DNA of 64,000 bases, taken from NCBI GenBank assembly GCA_963815495.1, contig CAWFGW010000015.1, forward strand, positions 1-64,000, written 5' to 3'. Shown in pieces: positions 33,898 to 42,490 of this stretch. The notes beneath the pieces are model-generated. The model made no database searches and was not told the origin of the DNA. It saw only the letters and a program-made list of their open reading frames with translations. The position numbers and the translations under genes are program-made. The DNA is from CAWFGW01 sp963815495 (GTDB lineage: Bacteria > Bacteroidota > Bacteroidia > Cytophagales > JAAEPT01). The number at the start of each line of letters is the position of its first letter. The first letter of the stretch is position 1.

Positions 33898-34763
33898 GAT
33901 TTGTTTATTATCTTAAATTCCAAAGTAGCATGATGGATGTCTTGTTCCTTCAACAATGTTTTCATCTCTTCTTGTAACGTGTTAAAGTCGTTCGTTGATA
34001 TTTCCTCAATATCTAAATTGGCTGTCATCACATTATATTCTCCATCAGTAGACCATATATGAATATCGGTTACTTTTTTTACTTTTGAATGAGCTTCAAT
34101 TAGTTTAATCACTCTCTTTAAATCAATTCCTTTCGGTATTGCTTGCATCATAATTCGAAAAGATTGACTCAAATTTTTATACACTCCCCTCAAAATTATA
34201 GCAGCAAGAATTAATGATAGTAATGGATCAATATAGGGCATGTTATAATACTTCATCACTACTGCACCAACCAACACAATGATCCAACCAAACACATCTT
34301 CTAGAAGATGAAACATAGCTGCTTTTTCATTTAGGCTCGTACTATCTTTTAAACGAAATACCGCTGCTCCATTCACTAAAATTCCTAAAACACCTAACCA
34401 AATCATGCCTTGCGTATGGGGCTGTACAGGATCAAATAAACGGGGAATCGACTCTTGAATAATGAAAACCGATCCGACAATTAGAATAATAGACGTAATA
34501 ATTGATCCTAATAATGAAAATCTTCCATAACCATAGGAGTATTCGTGATCACTTTCTTTTTGTGATAAATTTTGAAGGTACCAGGCTAACCCTAGTGCAG
34601 CAGTGTCACCTAAATCATGTAATGCGTCTGAAAAAATAGCCACAGAGTTGGTATACCAGCCACCCCAAAACTCTACAATTGTAAAAAATGCATTTAAGAA
34701 AAAAACAATTTTCAAATTGTTTGCAGAAGCGAAGTTTTGATGATGGTGATGATGATGTGACAT
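33894..34763 (-). CDS. cation diffusion facilitator (CzcD/ZitB-type)
   Basis: The 289-residue inner-membrane protein exports divalent metal ions, typically zinc, in exchange for protons. It has six transmembrane helices. The metal-site motif is in SVAIFSDALHDLGDTAAL (about 40-57, HD pairs) with its partner HLLEDVFGWI (about 152-161, H and D). The cytoplasmic ferredoxin-like domain is at about 205-289 (DIHIWSTDGEYNVMTANLDI). The N-terminus is MSHHHHHHQ, a natural run of six histidines that could gather metal. It is co-transcribed with the LRR protein gene. Confidence 0.94.
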   Translation of the reverse strand: MSHHHHHHQNFASANNLKIVFFLNAFFTIVEFWGGWYTNSVAIFSDALHDLGDTAALGLAWYLQNLSQKESDHEYSYGYGRFSLLGSIITSIILIVGSVFIIQESIPRLFDPVQPHTQGMIWLGVLGILVNGAAVFRLKDSTSLNEKAAMFHLLEDVFGWIIVLVGAVVMKYYNMPYIDPLLSLILAAIILRGVYKNLSQSFRIMMQAIPKGIDLKRVIKLIEAHSKVKKVTDIHIWSTDGEYNVMTANLDIEEISTNDFNTLQEEMKTLLKEQDIHHATLEFKIINKS

Positions 34764-35056
34764 CCATTTATTCTTTTGAAGCTACAATATAACTAAAGAC
34801 AGAAAGAACTAAATCTTTTATTCAAGTTCCTTCCTTAGTGCCAGATAAAGTGATGAAGAAAAGATTTTGACTGAGTTGGAACCAAACAACTTTAATACGA
34901 GAAAAAAATCACCCCATTTTTTTCAATGCAGTAAATTACAACCGATTAATTTGTAGCTTAAAAAGCTTGTTATAAAATAAACTTTTGTCATAGCAAATAG
35001 AAGTTATTTCATTGAACCCAAATTTATTCATACTTTAACATGAAAGGAACGTAATC

Positions 35057-35599
35057 ATGGGAAAGAAACTAGAAAGCCTGACACGGGGATTAGAAAAATT
35101 TATTGAAAAGCAACCGCTATTTTTTGTAGGTACTGCGATGAAAGAAGGTCGCGTAAATGTGTCGCCTAAAGGCATGGATTCCCTGAGGTTGCTAAGTCCA
35201 AATAAACTAGTTTGGCTTAATCTTACTGGAAGTGGCAACGAAACCGCTACTCATTTGCTTGAAAGTGACCGCATGACCATTATGTTTTGTGCATTTGAAG
35301 GGATGCCTATGATTTTGCGATTGTATGGGAGAGCTAAAGTGTATCACCAGCGTGATGCAGCATTTCAAGAATACATTAAATTATTCCCCACGTATGCTGG
35401 AGCTAGGCAAATCATTGAGTTGGATTTTGATTTAGTGCAAACTTCCTGTGGTTATGCTGTACCATTTATGGATTTTGTAGGTGAAAGAGATGAGTTGGTC
35501 AAATGGTCTGAAAAAAAATGCGATGAGGGCATAAAAGAGTATTGGAAAGAAAAAAATACCTTAAGCATTGATGGTCATGAAACAAAAATTTTTGAATAA
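35057..35599 (+). CDS. pyridoxamine 5'-phosphate oxidase-like flavin-binding protein
   Basis: The 180-residue protein has the split-barrel FMN-binding fold of the PNPOx-like superfamily. The start FIEKQPLFFVGTAMKEGRVN, the middle RLLSPNKLVWLNLTGSGNET and FCAFEGMPMILRLYGRAKV are the recognised blocks. Members bind FMN, F420, haem or biliverdin and reduce various substrates; this one resembles the proteins annotated as pyridoxamine phosphate oxidase of unknown substrate rather than true PdxH. It is the first gene of a six-gene operon on the plus strand. No consensus promoter was found in the 293 bases upstream. Confidence 0.88.
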   Translation: MGKKLESLTRGLEKFIEKQPLFFVGTAMKEGRVNVSPKGMDSLRLLSPNKLVWLNLTGSGNETATHLLESDRMTIMFCAFEGMPMILRLYGRAKVYHQRDAAFQEYIKLFPTYAGARQIIELDFDLVQTSCGYAVPFMDFVGERDELVKWSEKKCDEGIKEYWKEKNTLSIDGHETKIFE

Positions 35600-35600
35600 A

Positions 35601-36047
35601 ATGGAAGTCCTCAACCAGCTAAAAATAACCAAAGAACAAACATGTTCTTATTTTGAATTAGAAGAGGAGAGTTTACAAAAATCGTATGCCCCTGGTAAAT
35701 GGAATGTAAAAGAATTGTTACATCACTTAGTTGATGCAGAAACAGTGCTGTATGAAAGAATTAGAAGGGGGATTGCAGAAAATAAGGTGGTTGTCTGGGG
35801 GTTTGATCAGGATGCCTGGTGCAAAAATCTTGATTATAAAAATCAAGATTTAAAATTGAATAAGCCCATATTTCTAGCGACAAGAGATGCCATACTTTCG
35901 TTGACTGAACGATATTATTTATCGCATGGAGCAAACCAGTACGTACATAGTGAAACTGGGTTAAGAACAGTAAAAGATGAAATAGACAAGGTAGCGTGGC
36001 ATAACGCACATCATTTAAAGCAAATAGAAACGGCATTAAAATCATGA
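35601..36047 (+). CDS. DinB family protein
   Basis: The 148-residue protein from ATG 35601 (MEVLNQLKITKEQ) shows the DinB/YfiT four-helix-bundle pattern: SYAPGKWNVKELLHHLVDAE, then VAWHNAHHLKQIETAL at the C-terminus. Its histidines at HHLVDAE and HNAHHLKQI are in place to bind a divalent metal. Family members include thiol S-transferases for bacillithiol or mycothiol and enzymes of unknown role. The start follows the previous stop by one base. The next gene overlaps it by four bases. Confidence 0.9.
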   Translation: MEVLNQLKITKEQTCSYFELEEESLQKSYAPGKWNVKELLHHLVDAETVLYERIRRGIAENKVVVWGFDQDAWCKNLDYKNQDLKLNKPIFLATRDAILSLTERYYLSHGANQYVHSETGLRTVKDEIDKVAWHNAHHLKQIETALKS

Positions 36048-36364
36048 CTTTTGCAAACACACCTGAACCACCCTACTATGCGGTAATCTTTACAGCAAAT
36101 ATGACTAATAACCAAGAAGGCTATCATGAATTGGCGGAAGAAATAAGGCTCTTATCCGAACAGCAATCAGGTTTTTTAGGAATGGAAAGTGCGGGTGAAA
36201 AATTTGAAATAACAGTAAGCTACTGGAAAAGCTTAGAAGATATTAGATCGTGGAAACAACAAAGCGATCATCTTGTGGCTCAAAAAAATGGACAAGATAA
36301 ATGGTATGCTAACTACAAAGTGCGAATTACAAAAGTTGAACGTGACTATAGTTTTGAAAAATGA
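36044..36364 (+). CDS. antibiotic biosynthesis monooxygenase (ABM) domain protein
   Basis: The 106-residue protein is a dimeric alpha-beta barrel of the ABM family (related to YqjZ). Visible pattern: YYAVIFTANMTNNQEGYHEL (strand and helix), GFLGMESAGEKFEITVSYWK (about 48-67), and IRSWKQQSDHLVAQKNGQDKWY. The SYWKSLEDIRSWKQQSDH block is typical of this family. Members oxidise aromatics without cofactor or degrade haem, but many are uncharacterised. It overlaps both neighbours by four bases (ATGA), so translation is coupled. Confidence 0.88.
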   Translation: MTFANTPEPPYYAVIFTANMTNNQEGYHELAEEIRLLSEQQSGFLGMESAGEKFEITVSYWKSLEDIRSWKQQSDHLVAQKNGQDKWYANYKVRITKVERDYSFEK

Positions 36365-36669
36365 TTTACATTACTCAATTAATCTATCTGTTCAAAAATC
36401 AAGAATCACTTTTTGAGGAATTTGAAGCGATAGCTATTCCTATTATTAATAAATATGATGGTAAGTTAGAAATGAGAATTAGACCTAATAAGGAGTCTAT
36501 TATTGATTTTTCACTCGAAGAGATTCCTTATGAAGTTCATCTTGTCTCTTTTCCTTCTAACGAAAAATTTAATGCTTTTTTAAAAGACGAAGAACGAAAT
36601 AAGTTTATTCACTTAAAAGAACAAGCGATTCGTACTACCTTGCTTATAAAAGGAGAAAAAATAGGATGA
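36361..36669 (+). CDS. small ferredoxin-like barrel protein, DUF1330-like
   Basis: The 102-residue protein has a beta-alpha-beta pattern (MIYITQLIYLFKNQESLFEE, IIDFSLEEIPYEVHLVSF, NEKFNAFLKDEERNKFIHLK). This is like the DUF1330 and other dimeric alpha-beta barrel proteins. No catalytic motif is recognised, so the family call is moderate. It follows an ABM protein of the same general fold, which suggests an old duplication or two subunits that pair. Four-base overlaps bind it to both neighbours. Confidence 0.7.
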   Translation: MIYITQLIYLFKNQESLFEEFEAIAIPIINKYDGKLEMRIRPNKESIIDFSLEEIPYEVHLVSFPSNEKFNAFLKDEERNKFIHLKEQAIRTTLLIKGEKIG

Positions 36670-37553
36670 AATCGGAAAGAATATTCTTAATAGCAATTCT
36701 TTTAAGCATGTTTGTGTGGGGCATGAGCTGGTCCTCAGCAAAAGTATTATCGACTTATGGTAGTCCCGCGGCTATTGCTTTCATTCGCTTTAGTTGTACG
36801 GCTTTAGCGCTGCTCCCGATATTATATTTCACAAAACATTCCATCAAGGTTTCTCTCAAAGGATACGGCTATGTTGTCGGTGCGGGGTTCTTTATGTTTT
36901 TGTATGCTTTATGTTTTTTTGAAGGTGTAAAAGTAGGTATGCCTGGTGCTGGTGGTGTGTTGGTAACAACAATGAATCCCATTTTTGCTTTCATTGTCGG
37001 GTTAGTGATTAGCAAAATTATTCCTCGAAAAATTGAATTAATAGGTATAGCAATTGGGGTAGTTGCCGGAGTTTTTCTATTGAAAATATGGACTCGTTCT
37101 GATGCTATTTTCTCTTTTGGTAATTCCTACTTTCTCGTAGGTGCTTTTGTATGGGCTATTATGAGCAAGTTTGCTTCCCAAGCAAATCGGTTTGGAAACT
37201 CTATTAGTTTTAATTTTTGGTTGCACTTAGTGTCGTTAATTGGGTTAGGGTTGGTTGCTAATCTACATGAAGTTGTATATATATTGAAAACAGCTGATAC
37301 CAAGTTTTTTTGGAATATGCTCTATTTTAGTGTTATCAACTCCGCCATGGCTACAACGTGTTACCTTTATGCTACGGCCAAAATAGGGGCAGAAAAAGCA
37401 AGTACCTTTATCTTTATTGTACCTAGTGCTGCAGCATTTGGTGCATGGGTTTTCCATGACGAAGTAATCTTGTGGCATACCATAATTGGCGGAGTTTTAG
37501 GAGTTTTAGCCGTGTTTATTATTAACGGAAAATTAAACGCTAAAAATGTTTAA
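36666..37553 (+). CDS. EamA (DMT) family transporter
   Basis: The 295-residue protein has ten transmembrane helices in two EamA repeats: WGMSWSSAKVLSTYGSPAAI (about 18-37) and GAFVWAIMSKFASQANRF (about 160-177). The end reads FIFIVPSAAAFGAWVFHDEVILWHTIIGG. DMT transporters commonly export small metabolites, amino acids or toxic compounds; the substrate is unknown. Inside the operon it is the only membrane protein, so it probably exports what the preceding enzymes make or handle. Overlaps are four bases upstream and eight bases with the LuxR gene downstream. Confidence 0.9.
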   Translation: MKSERIFLIAILLSMFVWGMSWSSAKVLSTYGSPAAIAFIRFSCTALALLPILYFTKHSIKVSLKGYGYVVGAGFFMFLYALCFFEGVKVGMPGAGGVLVTTMNPIFAFIVGLVISKIIPRKIELIGIAIGVVAGVFLLKIWTRSDAIFSFGNSYFLVGAFVWAIMSKFASQANRFGNSISFNFWLHLVSLIGLGLVANLHEVVYILKTADTKFFWNMLYFSVINSAMATTCYLYATAKIGAEKASTFIFIVPSAAAFGAWVFHDEVILWHTIIGGVLGVLAVFIINGKLNAKNV

Positions 37554-38340
37554 TCGAATCGAAAATCTTTATTTAATAGAAGACGCCTGGGAAAACCAGC
37601 CTTATAAAGTTCTTGATAATCAATACTCTAATTTTAAAGATTTTAAATCTAAGTTAGATTGTTTTTTGCTGACCGCTCCTCATTTTTTTCTTCTTTTCAA
37701 CTTTTTAGAAAGCAAAGCTTATGGAACAACTCCTGGAATTAATGATTTATTAGGAATTTCAGAAGTTGATTTTTCTCATGAAAAGTTATTAAGTGTAATG
37801 CATGTTGAAGATATTCCTTGCTTTATTGAGGCAGAAAAAGCAGCTATGGAATTTTGGAAAACTAACATTCCGACTACTTTATGGACAGAATACAGGCATC
37901 AAATCAACTTCAGAGTAAAATACGGCAACACCTTCAAACATATTCTTATGCAAAGTATAGTGGTAGATATGGAAGAATCAGGTGGGGTAATGAATAAGCT
38001 GGTTTGTTTTACGGATTATATCACAAAGAGAATAGATACTGGCTTTAAATTAGAAGTGCATGCGATAGCACTTTCTGATCAATATCCTTCATTTTATAAC
38101 ATCACTAACGATCAACTTGAGAAAATAGAAAGCCGTTTGTCTCCCCAAATAACATTAAGTGCAAGGGAACACGATGTATTAACCTTAATAAGCTATGGGA
38201 AAACCAGTAGAGAAATATCTGAAATACTTTGTTTGAGTAAAAATACCGTTGATAACCATCGAAAAAATATGCTTGTGAGGAATCCTGTCTCTACTATTCC
38301 TGAATTAGTAAGAATTGCAGTTCAAAAAAGCATGATTTAA
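37546..38340 (+). CDS. LuxR family transcriptional regulator
   Basis: The 264-residue protein has an N-terminal region of about 170 residues resembling a PAS-like sensor (LLGISEVDFSHEKLLSVMHV, then YRHQINFRVKYGNTFKHILM). The C-terminal LuxR helix-turn-helix domain (about 200-264) has LSAREHDVLTLISYGKTSRE and ISEILCLSKNTVDNHRKNML. No receiver domain is visible, so it likely senses directly rather than through phosphorylation. It is the last gene of the operon, followed by a strong bidirectional terminator. It may regulate the operon itself. A similar layout occurs in Bacteroidota regulators that end with VSTIPELVRIA. Confidence 0.9.
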   Translation: MFNRIENLYLIEDAWENQPYKVLDNQYSNFKDFKSKLDCFLLTAPHFFLLFNFLESKAYGTTPGINDLLGISEVDFSHEKLLSVMHVEDIPCFIEAEKAAMEFWKTNIPTTLWTEYRHQINFRVKYGNTFKHILMQSIVVDMEESGGVMNKLVCFTDYITKRIDTGFKLEVHAIALSDQYPSFYNITNDQLEKIESRLSPQITLSAREHDVLTLISYGKTSREISEILCLSKNTVDNHRKNMLVRNPVSTIPELVRIAVQKSMI

Positions 38341-38348
38341 ATTTTTGT

Positions 38349-38385
38349 AAAAAAAAAGCTTTGATGTTGTCATCAAAGCTCTTTT
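38349..38385. terminator. bidirectional terminator between luxR-type and clpC genes
   Basis: AGCTTTGATG (38357-38366) pairs perfectly with CATCAAAGCT (38371-38380) around TTGT. A run of A lies on the left and T on the right, so the 10-bp hairpin can stop both the plus-strand operon and clpC on the minus strand. Confidence 0.85.
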
Positions 38386-38407
38386 AATTTTCTTTATAAG
38401 GACGATA

Positions 38408-40993
38408 TTACTTACTACTGTCCTTAGTTTCCTCTTTTGTTTCTTCATCAGAAGAAGCTTTTTTCTTCTTCGACTTACCTTTAACAGTAAAGAAGATTTT
38501 CATCTCTTTTTCATCAAATTCAGCAATTAGTGTGTCGCCTTCTTTTACTTCACCACTTAATATTTCCTCTGCGAGTGGATCTTCTAAGTATTTTTGAACG
38601 GCTCTGTTTAATGGTCTTGCACCAAAGTTGGCATCAAATCCTTTTTCAGCTAAGAAGCTTTTTGCTTTTTCACTCAACTCAATATCATAACCAATGTTTT
38701 TAATGCGTTGGAATACTTTCGTTAATGAAACATCAATGATTTGCAAAATCTCTTCTTTACCTAAATTATTAAAGACAATTAAATCATCTAACCTGTTCAA
38801 GAATTCTGGAGAGAATGCTTTCTTTAAGGCGTTTTGAATTCTTCCTTTAAGAATTTCATCCATGTTGTCCACGCGTGTTTTAGTAGCAAAACCAATTCCT
38901 GATCCGAAGTCTTTCAAGTCACGAACACCAATATTTGATGTCATAATGATGATGGTGTTTCTGAAATCCACTCGTCTACCAAGTCCATCCGTTAATATAC
39001 CATCGTCCAATACTTGAAGTAATAAGTTGAAAACATCTGGGTGTGCTTTTTCAATTTCATCTAATAAAACAACACTATAAGGTTTTCTTCTCACTTTTTC
39101 AGTCAACTGACCTCCTTCTTCGTACCCGACATATCCTGGAGGTGCCCCCACTAAGCGCGATACAGAGAATTTCTCCATGTATTCACTCATATCGATTCGA
39201 ATCAAACTATCCTCACTATCAAATAAATATGAAGCTAATACTTTTGCTAATTCAGTTTTACCCACACCCGTTTGACCTAAGAATATAAAGGAACCAATTG
39301 GTTTTTTAGGGTCTTTTAGTCCGACACGTGTTCGTTGAATCGCCTTAGCTAATTTTTCAATAGCTTGATCTTGACCAATTACACGTTTTTTAATTTCAGA
39401 CGACATGGAAAGTATTTTTTCCCCGTCTTTCTGAGCTACTTTTTTCACTGGAATACCAGTCATCATTGCAATCACATCTGCAACGTGCTCTTCTGTAACT
39501 TTAAAGCGTTGTTTTTTCGTTTCCTCTTCCCACTTTAACTTCTCTTGATCAAGTTGTTCAAGTAGCTTCTTTTCTTTATCCCGAAGTTGAGCAGCCTCTT
39601 CATATTTTTGGCTTTTAACAACTCTATTTTTTTCTTTTTTGATGTCTTCAACCTTCTCTTCTAAAACAAGAATTGCTTCTGGAACATGAATGTTGCTGAT
39701 GTGCACCCTTGCACCGACCTCATCTAATATGTCAATTGCCTTATCAGGAAGAAAACGGTCACTAATATATCGATCAGACAATTTTACACATGCATCTAAC
39801 GCCTCTTCGGTGTAGTGCACTTGGTGGTGCTCTTCATACTTTTCTTTAATATTATCAAGTATCAATAACGTTTCTTCTGGTGAAGTTGGATCAACCATTA
39901 CCAATTGAAAACGTCTGGCTAAGGCACCATCTTTCTCCACATATTGTCTGTACTCATCTAATGTAGTCGCACCAATACATTGTATTTCACCCCGAGCTAA
40001 TGCCGGTTTAAACATGTTGGAAGCATCCAATGAACCTGATGCTCCACCAGCACCCACAATAGTATGCAACTCATCAATGAAAAGAATTACATCAGGGTTT
40101 TTTTCCAACTCATTCATTACTGCTTTCATGCGCTCTTCAAACTGACCACGATATTTGGTGCCAGCTACTAAGGAAGCCAAATCAAGTGTAACCACACGTT
40201 TGTTAAAAAGAACACGTGAAACTTTTTTCTGAATAATTCTTAATGCTAAACCTTCAGCGATAGCAGTTTTACCTACACCTGGTTCACCTATTAAGATTGG
40301 GTTGTTCTTTTTTCTTCTTGATAAAACTTGCGCAACTCGCTCAATCTCTTTTTCTCGACCCACAATAGGGTCAAGTTTATTATCTTCAGCATGTTTAGTT
40401 AAATCTCGACCAAAATTATCTAAGACTGGAGTCTTCGATTTTTCTACACCCTTACCCGATTCTTTACCAACCCCGCTTGCTGCAGATCCACTTGAACCGA
40501 AAACGCCACTTTGAGCGTCATCTTCATCATCAGTGTCTGACGAAGCACTAGGGTTTTTGCTTTGAAACTCTAATAATTCTTTCACAACTTCATATTTAAC
40601 TTTGAACCGATCTAACACTTGAGTAGCAATATTATCTTCATCACGAAGAATGGAAAGCAATAAATGCTCTGTGCCAATTAATTCGCTTTTAAATATTTTA
40701 GCCTCTAGATATGTTATTTTTAAAACCTTTTCAGACTGTCTTGTTAAAGGGATGCTCGCCAAACTTTTTACATTTCCTGTAGCGGTACCTTTTGTAGCAT
40801 CCTCGATAGAAACTTTTAATTCCTCAAGGGATACCCCTAATTTTAACAACAAGCCAACAGCAATACCCTCACCTTCTCGAATCATTCCAAGAAGCAAATG
40901 TTCTGCCCCGATGTAGTCATGGCCCAATCGAAGTGCTTCTTCCCTGCTTAGGGAAATCACTTCTTTTACTCTATTTGAAAACCTTGCTTCCAT
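38408..40993 (-). CDS. clpC: ATP-dependent Clp protease ATP-binding subunit ClpC
   Basis: ClpC unfolds proteins for ClpP, and in the cell controls protein quality and stress. The 861-residue protein has two N-terminal Clp repeats (about 4-145). The first AAA+ module has Walker A GEPGVGKTA and Walker B VILFIDELHT. A UVR/coiled-coil insert lies at about 430-475 (KYEEAAQLRDKEKKLLEQLD), and the second AAA+ module has GQTGVGKTE and IDMSEYMEKFSVSRLVGAPPG. The C-terminal tail is rich in Lys and Glu. The UVR motif separates ClpC from ClpA and ClpB. It is a single gene with a bidirectional terminator beyond its 3' end. Confidence 0.97.
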   Translation of the reverse strand: MEARFSNRVKEVISLSREEALRLGHDYIGAEHLLLGMIREGEGIAVGLLLKLGVSLEELKVSIEDATKGTATGNVKSLASIPLTRQSEKVLKITYLEAKIFKSELIGTEHLLLSILRDEDNIATQVLDRFKVKYEVVKELLEFQSKNPSASSDTDDEDDAQSGVFGSSGSAASGVGKESGKGVEKSKTPVLDNFGRDLTKHAEDNKLDPIVGREKEIERVAQVLSRRKKNNPILIGEPGVGKTAIAEGLALRIIQKKVSRVLFNKRVVTLDLASLVAGTKYRGQFEERMKAVMNELEKNPDVILFIDELHTIVGAGGASGSLDASNMFKPALARGEIQCIGATTLDEYRQYVEKDGALARRFQLVMVDPTSPEETLLILDNIKEKYEEHHQVHYTEEALDACVKLSDRYISDRFLPDKAIDILDEVGARVHISNIHVPEAILVLEEKVEDIKKEKNRVVKSQKYEEAAQLRDKEKKLLEQLDQEKLKWEEETKKQRFKVTEEHVADVIAMMTGIPVKKVAQKDGEKILSMSSEIKKRVIGQDQAIEKLAKAIQRTRVGLKDPKKPIGSFIFLGQTGVGKTELAKVLASYLFDSEDSLIRIDMSEYMEKFSVSRLVGAPPGYVGYEEGGQLTEKVRRKPYSVVLLDEIEKAHPDVFNLLLQVLDDGILTDGLGRRVDFRNTIIIMTSNIGVRDLKDFGSGIGFATKTRVDNMDEILKGRIQNALKKAFSPEFLNRLDDLIVFNNLGKEEILQIIDVSLTKVFQRIKNIGYDIELSEKAKSFLAEKGFDANFGARPLNRAVQKYLEDPLAEEILSGEVKEGDTLIAEFDEKEMKIFFTVKGKSKKKKASSDEETKEETKDSSK

Positions 40994-41144
40994 ATCAATA
41001 TTTGTATGTCTAAAGTAAATATAGACGATTTAAGACTCTTAATCTACCCCCGCATTAATAAATACGAGTGGCTTAGTACAAGTAACAAGAAAAATCTTGT
41101 TTTTGTTCTACTTATATTGTAAAACGCAAAAGAGAACTTTTAGT

Positions 41145-41759
41145 TTAAACCGAAATTTCAGGTGTTTTTAACACGAACATTCCCGCAGGTCCTTCATTCA
41201 TAATTAAATCGATAATGCTTAAATTGTTGATGTAGGTGTTACCAAAATTTTGGGGGTAATTTGGAAACAACATATCTGATTTCTTTTTAGGGTTAATCAT
41301 ATTTCTCAAGTCAAGCACTTCAGGATAAGTAGTTTCGTAGGCTGTGGATACTAATATGCACGTGTCAATTGACAAAAATTTATTACATGCTGCTATGATT
41401 TCAAAATTAAGTTGAAATAAATTTTCATTTTTTTTAAATAAAATAGGCTTAAAAATCATTTCAAAATAGTCGAAATAGGGTGACCGCTTATAGGCTGCCT
41501 CAAGGGTTCTCCAAAAAGTTTGTAGCCAGTTTTCTTTATAATCTATTAATGTGGTTTGAATAGAATTTCTTGTCTCACCATGAATAATAGGAATAGTTAA
41601 GCTTTTAACGCCATTAGCAGTTAATATTTCACAACGGCTTCTATAGCTTTGTTTTTGAAAACTTTCATTTGCTTCAATAACAAATTCATCCGCATTAATG
41701 AGGTGGTAGAAATATTCCAAACAAGGGAAAAAATGTGTTTCAACAATAGCATTTCCCAT
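41145..41759 (-). CDS. WbqC family protein
   Basis: The 204-residue protein matches the WbqC-like family (HFFPCLEYFYHLINADEFVI, NESFQKQSYRSRCEILTANG, TIPIIHGETRNSIQTTLIDY, WLQTFWRTLEAAYKRSPYFD). The family is linked to polysaccharide or glycan biosynthesis and is thought to act on amino-sugar nucleotides; no reaction is firmly known. In Bacteroidota it is commonly chromosomal near housekeeping genes, as here. The ATG at 41759 overlaps or abuts the stop of the YciO/TsaC-like gene (1 base apart), so the two are co-transcribed. Confidence 0.87.
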   Translation of the reverse strand: MGNAIVETHFFPCLEYFYHLINADEFVIEANESFQKQSYRSRCEILTANGVKSLTIPIIHGETRNSIQTTLIDYKENWLQTFWRTLEAAYKRSPYFDYFEMIFKPILFKKNENLFQLNFEIIAACNKFLSIDTCILVSTAYETTYPEVLDLRNMINPKKKSDMLFPNYPQNFGNTYINNLSIIDLIMNEGPAGMFVLKTPEISV

Positions 41760-41760
41760 T

Positions 41761-42378
41761 CTACAAAATATCCAAACTTCCCATTCCTTCTCGAATCACT
41801 ACAATTTGTCCATCGGAACAATCAATCACCGTTGAGCCTTCATTATACCCATAACCACTATTAATAATATAGTCTACTTGATTTAAATACTGGTTGGCTA
41901 TTTCTAAAGGATCAGTCATATAGACTGCGATTTCATCCATACTTTTTAAGGAAGTGGTAATGATTGGTCTTCCAAGTTCTTGTACCAGTAATTGAGGCAC
42001 TGCATGTTGGGGTACTCGAATCCCGACTGTTTTTTTCTTTTCTTGAATAAACTTAGGGACATTACTGTTGGCATCAACAATGAAAGTATAAGGACCAGGT
42101 AAGGCTCTTTTCATCAATTTAAAAACGGTATTGTCAAGTTGTTTTGCATATTGTGAAATATGACTCAAGTCGTGGCAGATGAATGAAAATTGTGATTTGT
42201 TAGACTTTACACCTTTAATGCGACATATTTTTTCAATTGCTTTGTTGTTGTGCAAGTCGCAACCCATTGCATAGACGGTGTCGGTTGGATAGATAATTAC
42301 TCCACCATTACGCAGACACTCCACTACTTCTTTTAATTTGTGAGGATTAGATCTTTCGGGGTCAAACTCTATTACCAT
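41761..42378 (-). CDS. YciO/TsaC-like threonylcarbamoyl-AMP synthase family protein
   Basis: From ATG 42378 (MVIEFDPERSN) the 205-residue protein is a single YrdC domain, with VIIYPTDTVYAMGCDLHNN (about 28-46) and the lysine-rich KICRIKGVKSNKSQF. PGPYTFIVDAN, KKTVGIRVPQHAV and a serine-rich TSL motif follow. It lacks the extra C-terminal Sua5 domain. The block QFSFICHDLSHISQYA resembles E. coli YciO, whose role differs from TsaC, so it may or may not make the tRNA t6A precursor. A TTG-type longer start exists but is unlikely. It is followed by the WbqC gene. Confidence 0.88.
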   Translation of the reverse strand: MVIEFDPERSNPHKLKEVVECLRNGGVIIYPTDTVYAMGCDLHNNKAIEKICRIKGVKSNKSQFSFICHDLSHISQYAKQLDNTVFKLMKRALPGPYTFIVDANSNVPKFIQEKKKTVGIRVPQHAVPQLLVQELGRPIITTSLKSMDEIAVYMTDPLEIANQYLNQVDYIINSGYGYNEGSTVIDCSDGQIVVIREGMGSLDIL

Positions 42379-42490
42379 GGTGCTAAAATATTCCACAAAG
42401 TAAACAGTTTTGTGAGAGTGTTTCAAAGAGGATGACTTTTTTGTCTACTTTTACTTCCTATAAAGTTGCACTAGTCATATCTTAGTAACA

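Noticed and set aside
40994..41030. Imperfect inverted repeat upstream of clpC as a CtsR-type operator
   Set aside because: The arms are short and do not match the CtsR site; CtsR is not expected in Bacteroidota.
41084..41104. Hairpin AACAAGA/TCTTGTT between WbqC and clpC genes
   Set aside because: The T run follows on the plus strand, where no gene ends; on the minus strand it is weak, so I did not list it as a terminator.
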